Shown here: piece by piece, positions 42,256 to 51,824 of the stretch | How positions within the stretch are numbered: position 1 is the first letter of the stretch | Layout of the letters: each line of letters begins with the position of its first letter | Source of the DNA: UBA1563 sp041667115 | GTDB taxonomy: Bacteria; Bacteroidota; Ignavibacteria; Ignavibacteriales; Ignavibacteriaceae | Reading direction: 5' to 3' | Assembly (NCBI GenBank): GCA_041667115.1 | Contig: JBAYFO010000013.1 | Coordinates: 9,207-73,206 of the forward strand | Length of the DNA: 64,000 nt | Notes under the pieces: generated by a model | The model's input: the letters and a program-made list of their open reading frames with translations, nothing else | Told to the model about the DNA's origin: nothing | Database searches by the model: none | Program-made: the position numbers and the translations under genes

Positions 42256-43581
42256 TTGGCACTCTTAACAAAAATTGAAAACAAAACTGCCGTTGTCGGC
42301 GTTATCGGATTGGGATATGTCGGTTTACCGTTAGCACTTGAATTTGCAAAAAAAGAATTTCAAGTGATCGGCTTTGACCTTGATGAAAGGAAATCAAAAT
42401 TCATTGCCGAAGGAAAATCATACATAAAGCATATAGCTTCTGAAAGAATTGCCGAAGTTGTTGCTACAGGAAAATTTTCAGCAACAACCGATTTTGCACA
42501 GCTACCGCTGGTTGACGCAATAATCATTTGCGTTCCAACTCCCTTAGATGAACACCGCGAACCGGATATGAGCTTTATCGTGAATTCGGCTAAAACGGTT
42601 GCCCAATATTTTAGAAAAGGTCAACTTGTAGTACTTGAATCCTCTACGTATCCGGGAACGACCGAAGAAATTCTTCTTCCCTTACTGGAAGATTCGCAAA
42701 CGAATAAAGAAAAACTAATAGTTGGTAAAGATTTTTACTTAGCGTTTTCGCCTGAAAGAGAAGACCCGAATAATCCGAACTATTCTACCGCGACGATTCC
42801 AAAAGTGATTGGTGGAATGACTCAGAATTGTTTGACCGTAACGCAAGCCTTATATAATCAGGTAATTGTTAAAACGGTAGCAGTCTCCTCGCCAAAAACA
42901 GCTGAAGCAACAAAATTGTTAGAAAACATTTATCGTTCAATCAATATCGCGTTGGTTAATGAATTGAAATTAGTCTTTGATAGAATGGGAATTGATGTCT
43001 GGGAAGTTATTGAAGCGGCAAAAACAAAACCGTTCGGTTTTCATGCGTTCTATCCGGGACCCGGTCTTGGCGGACATTGCATTCCGATTGATCCTTTCTA
43101 CTTAACCTGGAAAGCAAGAGAGTATGATATCAATACAAAATTTATTGAATTAGCAGGTGAGATAAATACAAGCATGCCATATTACGTTGTTGAAAAAACA
43201 GCAGACGCATTGAACAAGCATAAAAAATCGCTTAACGGATCTAAAATCTTGATCCTAGGTGCTTCGTATAAAAAAGATATTGACGATATGCGCGAATCTC
43301 CATCTCTTAAGTTAATTGAGATATTACGGGATCGCGGCTGTATTGTTGATTATAATGATCCTTACGTCCCCAAACTTCCGAAGACAAGAAAATATGATTA
43401 TGATATGGAGTCGGTTCCGCTTACGAAAGAGAATATAAAAAAGTATGATGTGCTGTTACTCAGTACCGATCATACAAATTATGATTATAAACTGATCGCA
43501 GGACAAGCATCGCTTATTATTGATACGCGGAACGCTTTCGGTAGGAACGGTATTGTAGATGAAAAAATTGTAAAAGCGTAA
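42256..43581 (+). CDS. Nucleotide-sugar dehydrogenase (UDP-GlcNAc/ManNAc 6-dehydrogenase, WbpA-like)
   Basis: 441 residues from a TTG at 42256 with GAAGGG 10 bp upstream; the N terminus MALLTKIENKTAVVGVIGLGYVGLP fits WbpA-type enzymes. NAD-binding GVIGLGYVGLPLALEF, ICVPTPLDEHREPDM, LESSTYPGTTEE, AFSPEREDPNN and the catalytic Cys in GPGLGGHCIPIDPFYL are present, and the C-terminal domain has ILGASYKKDIDDMRESPSL. The enzyme oxidises UDP-N-acetylhexosamine to the uronic acid for surface polysaccharides in the cytosol. The exact sugar is not determined. It is a single gene, converging with the YgjV-GNAT gene 12 bp away. Confidence 0.92.
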   Translation: MALLTKIENKTAVVGVIGLGYVGLPLALEFAKKEFQVIGFDLDERKSKFIAEGKSYIKHIASERIAEVVATGKFSATTDFAQLPLVDAIIICVPTPLDEHREPDMSFIVNSAKTVAQYFRKGQLVVLESSTYPGTTEEILLPLLEDSQTNKEKLIVGKDFYLAFSPEREDPNNPNYSTATIPKVIGGMTQNCLTVTQALYNQVIVKTVAVSSPKTAEATKLLENIYRSINIALVNELKLVFDRMGIDVWEVIEAAKTKPFGFHAFYPGPGLGGHCIPIDPFYLTWKAREYDINTKFIELAGEINTSMPYYVVEKTADALNKHKKSLNGSKILILGASYKKDIDDMRESPSLKLIEILRDRGCIVDYNDPYVPKLPKTRKYDYDMESVPLTKENIKKYDVLLLSTDHTNYDYKLIAGQASLIIDTRNAFGRNGIVDEKIVKA

Positions 43582-43593
43582 AGCGCAAAAAAT

Positions 43594-44211
43594 TTATTCA
43601 ATTTCTAAACAGAAGATGGGATTTTCGTTTAAAACAGTTTTTACGAATCCCATTTTTTGTAAGTAGGAATCGTGTTTTGCGTTTCCGGGATTGCTATAAA
43701 GCTTTTTGATCTTCTTTTTGGTGAAAATATTCTGGTACACGTATTTACCTATCTTCAAATCCCTATATCCCGGAATAACAAAATCAAGTTCGATAAAAAG
43801 GCTATCATCGTTTTTCTTCGTTGCACAGATAAGTCCAGCGGGAATTGAGTTTCGGAGAATGAAAAAGACTACCGAATCTTCATCGCCTTTAAAAGAAAAA
43901 GAAGGCATATATTTTTTAATCTCTTGATCGTGGAATGCTAAAAAATAGTTGACGTATTCGGAGTTATGCATAACTTCCAATACTTTGAAATATTCCTTCG
44001 CTTTAAAAATATCGTATAAATAATAAAGATCAACCAAGCAGATAAACCCGTTTACGATGGCAACCGGGAGAGCGTTTATTAGCAATCCGTATGTTGCAAA
44101 AATTATCGCTCCGATTAAATTGATAATTCTAAGTTTGACAATTCCGCTCATCATAAGCGAAACGGCTACCAAGCCAGAAGCCGCGTAACCGATAAATTCT
44201 ATTATTTGAAT
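43594..44211 (-). CDS. YgjV-like membrane domain fused to GNAT acetyltransferase, probable ATT start
   Basis: The N-terminal part has three membrane segments of the YgjV type (IIEFIGYAASGLVAVSLMM, IINLIGAIIFATYGLLI, LPVAIVNGFICLVDLYYLY), and the C-terminal 110 residues are a GNAT fold (FFILRNSIPAGLI, FVIPGYRDLKIGKYVYQ, YLQKMGFVKT). The first ordinary start, TTG at 44172, would cut off 13 conserved residues and has no ribosome site. An ATT at 44211 gives the expected beginning (start-QIIEFIGYAA), has AGGAG six bases upstream, and an in-frame TAG just before it excludes anything earlier. Hence ATT is proposed as the start, or the ATG was lost. Substrate unknown. Confidence 0.75.
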   Translation of the reverse strand: MQIIEFIGYAASGLVAVSLMMSGIVKLRIINLIGAIIFATYGLLINALPVAIVNGFICLVDLYYLYDIFKAKEYFKVLEVMHNSEYVNYFLAFHDQEIKKYMPSFSFKGDEDSVVFFILRNSIPAGLICATKKNDDSLFIELDFVIPGYRDLKIGKYVYQNIFTKKKIKKLYSNPGNAKHDSYLQKMGFVKTVLNENPIFCLEIE

Positions 44212-44252
44212 ATTCTTCTCCTAAAAATGTTGCAAGTTATTGCGTGAGACTT

Positions 44253-44774
44253 TTATTGAATTTTTAATGAATCGATTAAAATCAATTTCTTTCCATCCCA
44301 ATTGTAGTAATATGAATATAAAACAGGGATCGTTTCTAAGCTAAGTGTATCTATCGGATCTGTTATTACTAAACTGCTACTTAATCTAAAATCGATCCCA
44401 GCCGTTGTAACTAAGTTAAAGGGGAAAAACACTTTGCCATTTTTTGCATCAACAATGGCATGGCTTTGACACGATGAGCCACATCCCCACTCAACCAACC
44501 TAAAATGCCCCGCAAAGTTAGGTCCTATTTTTGCTCCTTCTCTTAAGACAGTTCTAAATTTTTTCGCATAAGGGTTGCTTGATAAATCTACTTTTGCTGG
44601 AATTCCTTTAAATGTATCTAAGATCGGGAAATCATCAAATGACGGAAATTTGTGTTCCTTTTGTTTATTTATACTAGTGTCTTGTGAGTTTGAAGTACTA
44701 AATATACTGATGCAAACAATCAAGAGCAGCACGCTAACTTTGATTATCACTAAAAAAAATTTTTTATGGTTCAT
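44253..44774 (-). CDS. Conserved exported hypothetical protein with WGCGSSC motif
   Basis: 173 residues; an uncleaved or cleaved signal segment at about 5-30. The core GPNFAGHFRLVEWGCGSSCQ (about 85-104) with AIVDAKNGKVFFPF belongs to a conserved hypothetical family seen in Bacteroidota and Proteobacteria; the two Cys may form a disulphide in the periplasm. The C-terminal third is beta-rich with aromatic runs (YSYYYNWDGKKLILID). Function unknown. Lies between the YgjV-GNAT gene and bshA on the same strand. Confidence 0.75.
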   Translation of the reverse strand: MNHKKFFLVIIKVSVLLLIVCISIFSTSNSQDTSINKQKEHKFPSFDDFPILDTFKGIPAKVDLSSNPYAKKFRTVLREGAKIGPNFAGHFRLVEWGCGSSCQSHAIVDAKNGKVFFPFNLVTTAGIDFRLSSSLVITDPIDTLSLETIPVLYSYYYNWDGKKLILIDSLKIQ

Positions 44775-44805
44775 AAACGATTTTTTCCATTAAATATTTC
44801 TAGAA

Positions 44806-45930
44806 TCATACTCCCAAAATTTTCTTATAATACTCTTCATATTGCGGGACGATCATAGATTTGTCAAAATATTCTACCGCCCTTGCTCTCGCGTTGGCAG
44901 AAAACATCTGATATTTCTTTTCGTTGGTTAATAATTCAATTGCATATTTCGCCATCCGTTCAACATCTCCGAATTCTGCGATGTAGCCGGTTTCGTTGTG
45001 GGACATTAATTCCGGCAAACCGCCAACGCTTGAACTGATAACGGGAAGACCGCATGACATCGCCTCCAAAGCAGCCAAACCAAAACTCTCTGATTGTGAA
45101 GGGATTAAAAATACATCCCCGCAATTGAGAATATCTGCTAGCCCATCCTGCTTGCCGAGGAAGATAACTTTATCGCAAAGATCAAGTTCGCGGCATAGCC
45201 GCTCGCATTCGGAGCGATCCGGTCCGTCGCCAACCAGCACAAGTTTACACGGAATTTCTTTTGCAACGATTTTTAAAATTTTAAGTGTGTCCGAAACTCT
45301 TTTTACCGGTCGAAAGTTTGACGTGTGGATGAGTATCTTTTCACCATTTGGTGCACAATGTTTTTTTAACTGTCCCGGTACCTGGGGAGAATAGACTTCC
45401 GTATCAACAAAATTGGGAATGACGCGGATGTCTTTTTCGATCTTATAATTAGTTAGCGTTTGGCTTTTCAAATGATTTGATACGGCTGTAACTCCATCGC
45501 TCTGCTCAATGCTGAATTTAACAAGATGAGAAAAAGAGGGTTCCAATCCAACCAATGAAATATCGGTTCCATGCAACGTTGTGATTATTTTAATATCACT
45601 TTTTTCTTTGACAATTTGTTTTGCGAGGTAAGCGCTTGTTGCGTGCGGAATGGCGTAATGCACGTGGAATAAATCGAGATTTTCGTAACGGATAACCTCA
45701 ACCATTTTACTTGCAAGCGCTAGGGTGTACAACGAAAATTCAAACAACGGGTAAGTGCTGGTCTCAACCTCGTGAAAAAAAATATTTTCAACAAAATGCG
45801 TTAGCCGGAAAGGGAGCGCATACGATACAAAATGAACTTCATGACCTTTTAATGCGAGTTCTTTGCCGAGTTCAGTAGCAATAACTCCGCTGCCGCCGTA
45901 AGTTGGGTAGCATGTAATTCCAATTTTCAT
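44806..45930 (-). CDS. bshA: N-acetyl-alpha-D-glucosaminyl L-malate synthase BshA
   Basis: 374 residues, GT4 fold. The opening MKIGITCYPTYGGSGVIATELG, then HFVSYALPFRLTHF, HVHYAIPHATSAYLA and TTLHGTDISLVG are diagnostic for BshA; the C-terminal nucleotide-sugar site is seen in HTSNFRPVKR, LVGDGPDRSE and PSQSESFGLAALEAMSCGLPVI. It makes GlcNAc-malate from UDP-GlcNAc and malate, the first step of bacillithiol synthesis, in the cytosol. Partner genes bshB and bshC are not in the window, but a bacilliredoxin sits in the SUF operon at 59602. Confidence 0.94.
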   Translation of the reverse strand: MKIGITCYPTYGGSGVIATELGKELALKGHEVHFVSYALPFRLTHFVENIFFHEVETSTYPLFEFSLYTLALASKMVEVIRYENLDLFHVHYAIPHATSAYLAKQIVKEKSDIKIITTLHGTDISLVGLEPSFSHLVKFSIEQSDGVTAVSNHLKSQTLTNYKIEKDIRVIPNFVDTEVYSPQVPGQLKKHCAPNGEKILIHTSNFRPVKRVSDTLKILKIVAKEIPCKLVLVGDGPDRSECERLCRELDLCDKVIFLGKQDGLADILNCGDVFLIPSQSESFGLAALEAMSCGLPVISSSVGGLPELMSHNETGYIAEFGDVERMAKYAIELLTNEKKYQMFSANARARAVEYFDKSMIVPQYEEYYKKILGV

Positions 45931-46102
45931 AGTAAAACCGTTTGTCCCTTTGGGAAAGTAATTCTGACCATCACTAAAAGAAAATTAATTATTATTTTTA
46001 TTTTAAACTATGGCAATTTCAATTGAAAAGCGTTATGTAAAAGTCGGTTACATTAGCTAATCGTTTCCGAATCATCCAATCATTTAAAATGATCGATCAA
46101 AT

Positions 46103-48097
46103 ATGAGTCTTCTCAACAAATTTCTCGCATTTAACGCGGGAACCAAAAAGAAACTATTTCGCCGCGAAGTTGAAAAAGCTTTACGCGGTGGGAAGCAAAT
46201 AAAACTGCCTCCTCTTCCTCTATATAATCAACAACAAATCTCAGCCATTAAAAATTCCTTTCCCTTCATAGTTATTTCATCGGAGAGTGAAAAAGTTTCC
46301 ATAAAGGAATTTTTAGAGAATCATGAAATTGCCGGAAATGTCTTAACCGAAGCCGAGAAAATTCTACAACACCGGTTCGCTTTTTTCGGTATTGAAGAAA
46401 AAATGCTGGGTAAAAAAATCGATTGGAACTTCGATTATCTCTCGTCGTTTACATTTCCAAACGAGCCCTATTGGAATCTTAATGTTGAAGAATTCCCGAA
46501 AGATGTGGATGTACAAACCGCGTGGGAGTTGGGAAGGATGCACCAACTTTCAGTACTTGGAGCAGCGTTCCTTTTAACTAATGATGAAAAATATTCCGAA
46601 AAATATTTTTCCATGGTTAATGATTTTATAACCTCTACGGCTAATTTCTCCGGTGTACAATGGACCAGTCCGCCCGAAGTTGCAATTCGTTTACTCAATA
46701 TTATTTTGGGATTTGGTTTCTTTCTCGAATCCCCATCGCTAAACGAACAACGTTTTCTTAAAATTCAGGAAGCCGTATTGCTTCACACTTTATACTTAGA
46801 ACATGCTCTTGAACATTCGGAAGTGCGAGACCACCGTTTTGTTCTTGTGCACCTTGGGCTTTTGTGTGCGAGCATGTTCGTTCAGAATAAAGCTTATGCA
46901 GAAAGGCTTTTCCACTTTTCCGCTTCTCACTTTGAACAAGAAATACGTCGTCAAGTTTCTGAAGACGGTGTAAGTTTTGAACAGTCGGTGCAACTTCATC
47001 CCCTTAATACCGAATTGTTTTTACTCGCAAAATATTTTTTAGAAAGAAAAGGGAAAAAGGTTTCGGATGGATACAACCGGCGTCTGCATGAAATGTTTGT
47101 CGCTTTAAGTCTGTATCGGAGACCTGTTTCGCATAACAGTGAAGAAAGCTCGCTCCCGAACATTGGAGATGCCTTCACTTCTTCAATTCTTGATTTTTGT
47201 TCGTGGAACCAGTCGAAATATATTAGTGAATTGCTTTCCGTCGGGGCATATCTCTTTGATGGAAAGAAATTAATCTTACCTGCTCAAGGATCTGCGACAT
47301 ATCTTCTTTTTCTTTTTGGCGCAAATGCTGTTACTGCATTTCACTCCTTAAAAAACGATATGAGCCGGTCCTCATCTGTTGGGTTAACGGTAGGTGGACA
47401 TTATTTTTTCCGGACGAAAGAAACAGATTTGTTCATCCGGGCAGCGGAAATAGGGCGTTCCGGCTTTGGCGCCCCCGGGCATAACGATACCTTCACTTTT
47501 GAACTTTGCTATCAGCATAAATTGTTTTTTGTTGATTCCGGTACGTATTCTTTTTATGCCGACAAAGATTTGCGGAACAAACTTCGTTCGGTTTTTTCTC
47601 ACAATACGTTTTCAATTGATAATACACAGCTTGCCGATTTTAACGGATTATTTAACATAAAAGAAGATTTAACAAAACCGAAAATAATAGAATGGCAAAC
47701 AGATAATGAAGAAGATATTTTGATTGCCCAGCATTTCGCATACGTCAGGCTTGCTGATCCTGTGATTAGTAAAAGAGGATTTTATTTTCTCAAAGAGAAA
47801 AAGAAAATTAAAATTAAAGATGAATTTCTTGGAGGGACAAAACATAAGATTGTTTCTCATTTGCATCTCCATCCGGATGTTGAAATTGAAAAAGTAGAAC
47901 CAAATAAATATTTGTTGAAAAATGGAGAAGCGGGTTTGCGGATCAGTTTCCACAGCTCAAGTGAAAATTTTGAAACATATCTGCAAGATTCCGTTTATTC
48001 ACCGGGCTACAGAGTTTTACATCATGCAAAAAAATTTCACACCGTGTTGCATGAAAATCTCCCAACGTTTTACATTATAGAAATTGATCTATTATGA
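46103..48097 (+). CDS. Heparinase II/III family protein
   Basis: 664 residues. An N-terminal alpha/alpha toroid (about 60-380, with QTAWELGRMHQLSVLGAAFLLT, WTSPPEVAIRLLNIILGF, HSEVRDHRFVLVHLGLL) precedes the beta-sandwich Hepar_II_III domain (about 400-664: GLTVGGHYFFRTKETDLFIR, GAPGHNDTFTFELCYQHKLFFVDSGTYSF split, LRSVFSHNTFSID). The His/Tyr pattern NDTFTF...DSGTY...HNT matches PL12/PL21-like lyases. No signal peptide is visible, so it probably works in the cytosol on surface-polymer intermediates or acts as in bacterial WelF-like gene clusters. First gene of a four-gene operon; the next ATG overlaps its stop. Confidence 0.88.
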   Translation: MSLLNKFLAFNAGTKKKLFRREVEKALRGGKQIKLPPLPLYNQQQISAIKNSFPFIVISSESEKVSIKEFLENHEIAGNVLTEAEKILQHRFAFFGIEEKMLGKKIDWNFDYLSSFTFPNEPYWNLNVEEFPKDVDVQTAWELGRMHQLSVLGAAFLLTNDEKYSEKYFSMVNDFITSTANFSGVQWTSPPEVAIRLLNIILGFGFFLESPSLNEQRFLKIQEAVLLHTLYLEHALEHSEVRDHRFVLVHLGLLCASMFVQNKAYAERLFHFSASHFEQEIRRQVSEDGVSFEQSVQLHPLNTELFLLAKYFLERKGKKVSDGYNRRLHEMFVALSLYRRPVSHNSEESSLPNIGDAFTSSILDFCSWNQSKYISELLSVGAYLFDGKKLILPAQGSATYLLFLFGANAVTAFHSLKNDMSRSSSVGLTVGGHYFFRTKETDLFIRAAEIGRSGFGAPGHNDTFTFELCYQHKLFFVDSGTYSFYADKDLRNKLRSVFSHNTFSIDNTQLADFNGLFNIKEDLTKPKIIEWQTDNEEDILIAQHFAYVRLADPVISKRGFYFLKEKKKIKIKDEFLGGTKHKIVSHLHLHPDVEIEKVEPNKYLLKNGEAGLRISFHSSSENFETYLQDSVYSPGYRVLHHAKKFHTVLHENLPTFYIIEIDLL

Positions 48098-48984
48098 AGA
48101 TCCTTATCATCGGGCATACGGTAGAAGACCATATTATTTTTCAACGTGAAAAACAGGAAGTAAAACCGGGGGGAATTTTTTATTCAGCCTCCGGATTTCA
48201 TTTTCTTAATGACGCCGAAGATGAAATTTTTCTTTGCACTTCAATTCAAAAGGAAAATTACGGATTGTTTGCTCCGGTTTATGACAACTTTAATAAAGAA
48301 TATTTTTCGTATGCAAAAAAAATTCCGGTTATTCATCTCAATGTTTTCGAAAAGAAAGAACGCCACGAACGGTACGAAAATATCACCGACAAACTTACTG
48401 TTCCTATTGAAGCTTTGAATAAATTTGACGGAATCTTTATCAACATAATTACCGGTTTTGATATCAACATTGAAGATATCCAACAGATCAGAAAAAATTA
48501 TGAGGGACTCATCTACCTTGATATTCATTCGCTTGCTCGTGGTATTGATGAGAATTACCGCCGTGACTTCCGCAAAATTCCTGAAATTGATAAATGGCTT
48601 TCCTCAATTGATATTGTGCAGGCAAACGATCATGAACTCTTTACGTTAAGCGAAAAAAAAACGGAAACTGAAATTGTTGAAGAACTTTTACAAGTCGGAG
48701 TAAAAATCATTCTCGTTACCAAAGGAGAACACGGGGCAACGATCTATGCAATGAAAAAAGAAGAAATTTTTTCAATGACACTTCCGGCAATTCAAGTTGA
48801 AACGAAAAATAAAGTTGGGTGCGGAGATGTTTTTGGTGCGGCTTTCTTTTCTTCCTATATTAAAGATAAAAATATGGAAAAGGCTTTTGCCATTGCAAAT
48901 ATTGCGGGTGGATGTATTGCTTCTTATTCTGAAATAAAAAAAATGAAAGATTTACGACACGATGTTCTCTCAAGATTTTCTTAA
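48094..48984 (+). CDS. PfkB family carbohydrate kinase
   Basis: 296 residues. The ATG overlaps the TGA of the heparinase gene (ATGA). Ribokinase-type layout: ILIIGHTVEDHIIF at the start, GGIFYSASGFHF substrate region, DIVQANDHELFTL, ILVTKGEHGATIYA and the catalytic anion-hole/base motif KVGCGDVFGAAFF (GAGD variant with GCGD, Asp at about 250). It phosphorylates a sugar or nucleoside; the neighbours suggest a sugar released from or destined for a polymer. Its 3' end overlaps the next gene by 23 bp. Confidence 0.88.
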   Translation: MKILIIGHTVEDHIIFQREKQEVKPGGIFYSASGFHFLNDAEDEIFLCTSIQKENYGLFAPVYDNFNKEYFSYAKKIPVIHLNVFEKKERHERYENITDKLTVPIEALNKFDGIFINIITGFDINIEDIQQIRKNYEGLIYLDIHSLARGIDENYRRDFRKIPEIDKWLSSIDIVQANDHELFTLSEKKTETEIVEELLQVGVKIILVTKGEHGATIYAMKKEEIFSMTLPAIQVETKNKVGCGDVFGAAFFSSYIKDKNMEKAFAIANIAGGCIASYSEIKKMKDLRHDVLSRFS

Positions 48985-49876
48985 AAAAAGAGTTTTAATT
49001 TTTGGCTCTAACGGAATGCTCGGACAACGGACTATTCATCTTTTTTCGCAAACCGGGAATTATGAAATCCTTGCTTCATCGAGCGAACCGGAACCGTTTA
49101 TTCCCGGGATAGATTATAAACAAGTTGATTTTACTCAGCGTGATGAAGTGAAAAATGTAATTCTCAATTTTTATCCCGACGTTATCATTAACGCCGCCGC
49201 TTATACTAATGTTGACAAAGCCGAAACCGACCGCGAACTTTGCTGGAAAGTAAATGTGAAAGGATTGGAGTTCATCACGGAAGCTGCGCGCGTGGTTGAC
49301 TGTCATATCATTCACATTTCAACCGACTATGTCTTTGACGGCTTCAGAGGTCCCTACAGCGAAATAGATACACCGAATCCGTTTGGGTATTATGCCCGCA
49401 CAAAACTTGCCAGTGAAAATGCTTTAAAGATCGGTGGAACGCCGTTTACCATTTTGCGCACAAATGTTTTGTACGGAATTATTAAAACCGGCAGAGCTGA
49501 TTTTGTTCGCTGGGTTGTGGATTCGATTAGAAACGAAAAACCGATCCGCATTGTAACCGATCAAATTAATAACCCAACATTTTTGGATGATCTCGCTTCA
49601 GCGATTCGAGGAGTGATTGAAAAGAAAAAATTCGGACTTTATCATATCGGCGGAAGAGAATTTCTTTCGCGGTACGATTTCACGATGCGGATAGCTGATT
49701 ATTTCAATTTAGATAAATCGTTTATTACACCGATCTTTACTCAAGAATTAAATCAACCGGCTCCTCGACCGCTAAAATCGGGGCTGATAACGATTAAGTC
49801 GGAATCGGAATTCGGATTCAAACCGCACAGCATTGAAGAATCATTTGAAAAAATGAAAAAGGAATTAAACTTATGA
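48962..49876 (+). CDS. RmlD-like dTDP-4-dehydrorhamnose reductase family protein
   Basis: 304 residues. Rossmann motif LIFGSNGMLGQRTIHLF, then DVIINAAAYTNVDKAETDRELCWKVN split across the RmlD pattern, IHISTDYVFDG, YARTKLASENALK (YxxxK), ILRTNVLYG and QINNPTFLDDLA. This is an extended SDR of the RmlD_sub_bind group, which reduces dTDP-4-keto-rhamnose or a related activated sugar. No rmlABC is adjacent, so the substrate is open. It overlaps the kinase gene by 23 bp and its TGA overlaps the next ATG. Confidence 0.85.
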   Translation: MFSQDFLKKRVLIFGSNGMLGQRTIHLFSQTGNYEILASSSEPEPFIPGIDYKQVDFTQRDEVKNVILNFYPDVIINAAAYTNVDKAETDRELCWKVNVKGLEFITEAARVVDCHIIHISTDYVFDGFRGPYSEIDTPNPFGYYARTKLASENALKIGGTPFTILRTNVLYGIIKTGRADFVRWVVDSIRNEKPIRIVTDQINNPTFLDDLASAIRGVIEKKKFGLYHIGGREFLSRYDFTMRIADYFNLDKSFITPIFTQELNQPAPRPLKSGLITIKSESEFGFKPHSIEESFEKMKKELNL

Positions 49877-51687
49877 AACTGAAATTAACACCTCTAATTT
49901 TCCTCCTTTCCTGTTTTCTTCTTTTCTTCTCAACAATAGATGTTTTCGCACAAAAAAAATTCCCTGATTGGGCAAAAGGAATTATCTGGTACCAAATTTT
50001 CCCGGAACGTTTTGCCAACGGTAATTCAAGCAATGATCCAACCGCGGAAGATATCTTTGTAAATCAAAAAAGAATTCCCGAAGATTGGAAAGTTACAAAA
50101 TGGACTTCCAATTGGTTTGCACAAGCGGGGTGGGAAAAGAAACTTGGGAATCACGGTCATGGCAGTTTTACTTCACGGCGGTACGGCGGAGATATTCAGG
50201 GGATCATCAACAAGTTGGATTATTTGAAAGAACTTGGCGTTGGAGCAATTTATCTTAATCCTATGTTTGATGCAGTATCCATGCATAAATACGACGGCTC
50301 CACCTATCATCATATTGATCATTCATTTGGTCTCGATCCTGCATGGGATAAAAAATTAATGAACTCTGAAACACCGGATGATCCGGCAACATGGAAAGTA
50401 ACGTCTGCTGATAAATTATTTTTCCAACTAATTAAAGAAGTGCATGCACGCGGAATGCGCATCATTCTTGATGGGGTATTTAATCATACCGGTGAACAGT
50501 TTTGGGCGTTCCGGGACGTTGTGAAAAAGCAACAAAACTCGAAGTATAAAGATTGGTACAAAATAAAAAGTTTTGATGATCCCAAAACAGAAGAGAATGA
50601 ATTTGATTATAAAGGTTGGTGGGGAACAAAATCGCTGCCGGAATTTAATAGAAGTGAAACCGATTTATTCCCCGCTGTAAAAAAATATATTTTCGATGCA
50701 ACAAAAAGATGGATGGACCCAAACGGAGATGGAAATCCGGAGGATGGAATTGACGGATGGCGCTTGGATGTTGCCAACGAAGTTCCTATAGGTTTTTGGC
50801 GCGATTGGAATGCAGAAGTAAAATCGCTCAATCCGCAAGCGATTATTCTTGGTGAACTGTGGCAAATCTCAAAAGAATATATTTCTGAGAACGGAGTTTT
50901 TGACGGACTGATGAATTACAATTTCGCTTATGCGGTTTGTGATTTGTTTATTAACAAAGAGAAGAAAATTCCGGTTTCAGAGTTCATTCAAAAACTGGAA
51001 GAAATTGACAAAGCATATCCTGAAGAAAATTTATTTCTGTTGCAGAATTTAATGGATTCACACGATGTTGACAGACTTGCTTCAATGATTATAAATCCCG
51101 ACCGTCAATATGACCGCGATAATAATGGGCAGAATCCAAACTACAGCCCAAGAAAACCAAATGCTGATGAATATAATTTACAGAAACTAATTGCGGCATT
51201 TCAACTTACCTACCGCGGTGCCCCGATGATTTACTACGGCGACGAAGCCGGGATGTGGGGCGCTGATGATCCGCACGACCGGAAACCGATGGTCTGGCAA
51301 GAGTTAAGTTATGATGACGAGGTTATAGATGCTTCTTCGGGATTTAAAACCGGATTTGGAGCCTATAAAGTTGATGTGAACAACGATCTGCTGGATTTTT
51401 ACAAAAAGATGACGAACGTTCATAATACTTCAAAAGCGCTTCGCTATGGCGATGTGAAATTTGTTTTGCAGAATAACGAGAAAAATATTTTTGCCTTCAC
51501 CCGTACGTTTGAAAATGAAAAGCTGCTCATCCTTTTCAACCTGAACGAAAAAGAACAAAAATTTTCCTTCGAGATAAAAACTCCGCAGCTTTATGATTTA
51601 TTAACGAAGGAAAAAATTGAAACGAAGAACAATCCCTTCTCAATTGAGCTTCCCGGAAAATCTTTTTCAATTTATACATTGGAATAA
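49873..51687 (+). CDS. GH13 alpha-amylase family enzyme, secreted
   Basis: 604 residues with a signal peptide (to about 26, VFAQKKF). GH13 conserved regions in order: DGVFNHTGEQFW (I), DGWRLDVANEV (II, nucleophile Asp), AIILGELWQ (III, acid Glu), MDSHDVDRLASM (IV, Asp). WAKGIIWYQIFPERFANG and YRGAPMIYYGDEAGMWG are typical of neopullulanase/cyclomaltodextrinase-like enzymes, but the N-terminal domain of those is missing. A small beta-sandwich closes the protein. Periplasmic or secreted hydrolysis of alpha-glucans is expected. Last gene of the coupled operon. Confidence 0.93.
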   Translation: MKLKLTPLIFLLSCFLLFFSTIDVFAQKKFPDWAKGIIWYQIFPERFANGNSSNDPTAEDIFVNQKRIPEDWKVTKWTSNWFAQAGWEKKLGNHGHGSFTSRRYGGDIQGIINKLDYLKELGVGAIYLNPMFDAVSMHKYDGSTYHHIDHSFGLDPAWDKKLMNSETPDDPATWKVTSADKLFFQLIKEVHARGMRIILDGVFNHTGEQFWAFRDVVKKQQNSKYKDWYKIKSFDDPKTEENEFDYKGWWGTKSLPEFNRSETDLFPAVKKYIFDATKRWMDPNGDGNPEDGIDGWRLDVANEVPIGFWRDWNAEVKSLNPQAIILGELWQISKEYISENGVFDGLMNYNFAYAVCDLFINKEKKIPVSEFIQKLEEIDKAYPEENLFLLQNLMDSHDVDRLASMIINPDRQYDRDNNGQNPNYSPRKPNADEYNLQKLIAAFQLTYRGAPMIYYGDEAGMWGADDPHDRKPMVWQELSYDDEVIDASSGFKTGFGAYKVDVNNDLLDFYKKMTNVHNTSKALRYGDVKFVLQNNEKNIFAFTRTFENEKLLILFNLNEKEQKFSFEIKTPQLYDLLTKEKIETKNNPFSIELPGKSFSIYTLE

Positions 51688-51824
51688 ACCTGGAGAGCGA
51701 GCGAAGTTAATCAACTATTTTTACCGGTAATCATCGATGGTACAACCTTTATCTAATAATATGGTCTAAATGACATGTGACAAATTAATTTGTACACAAA
51801 AAATATTTCTTAAAGTTTCTCCGG

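Noticed and set aside
48094..48984. Adenosine kinase or fructokinase label for the PfkB protein
   Set aside because: Only the general PfkB motifs are visible; the substrate cannot be read from the sequence.
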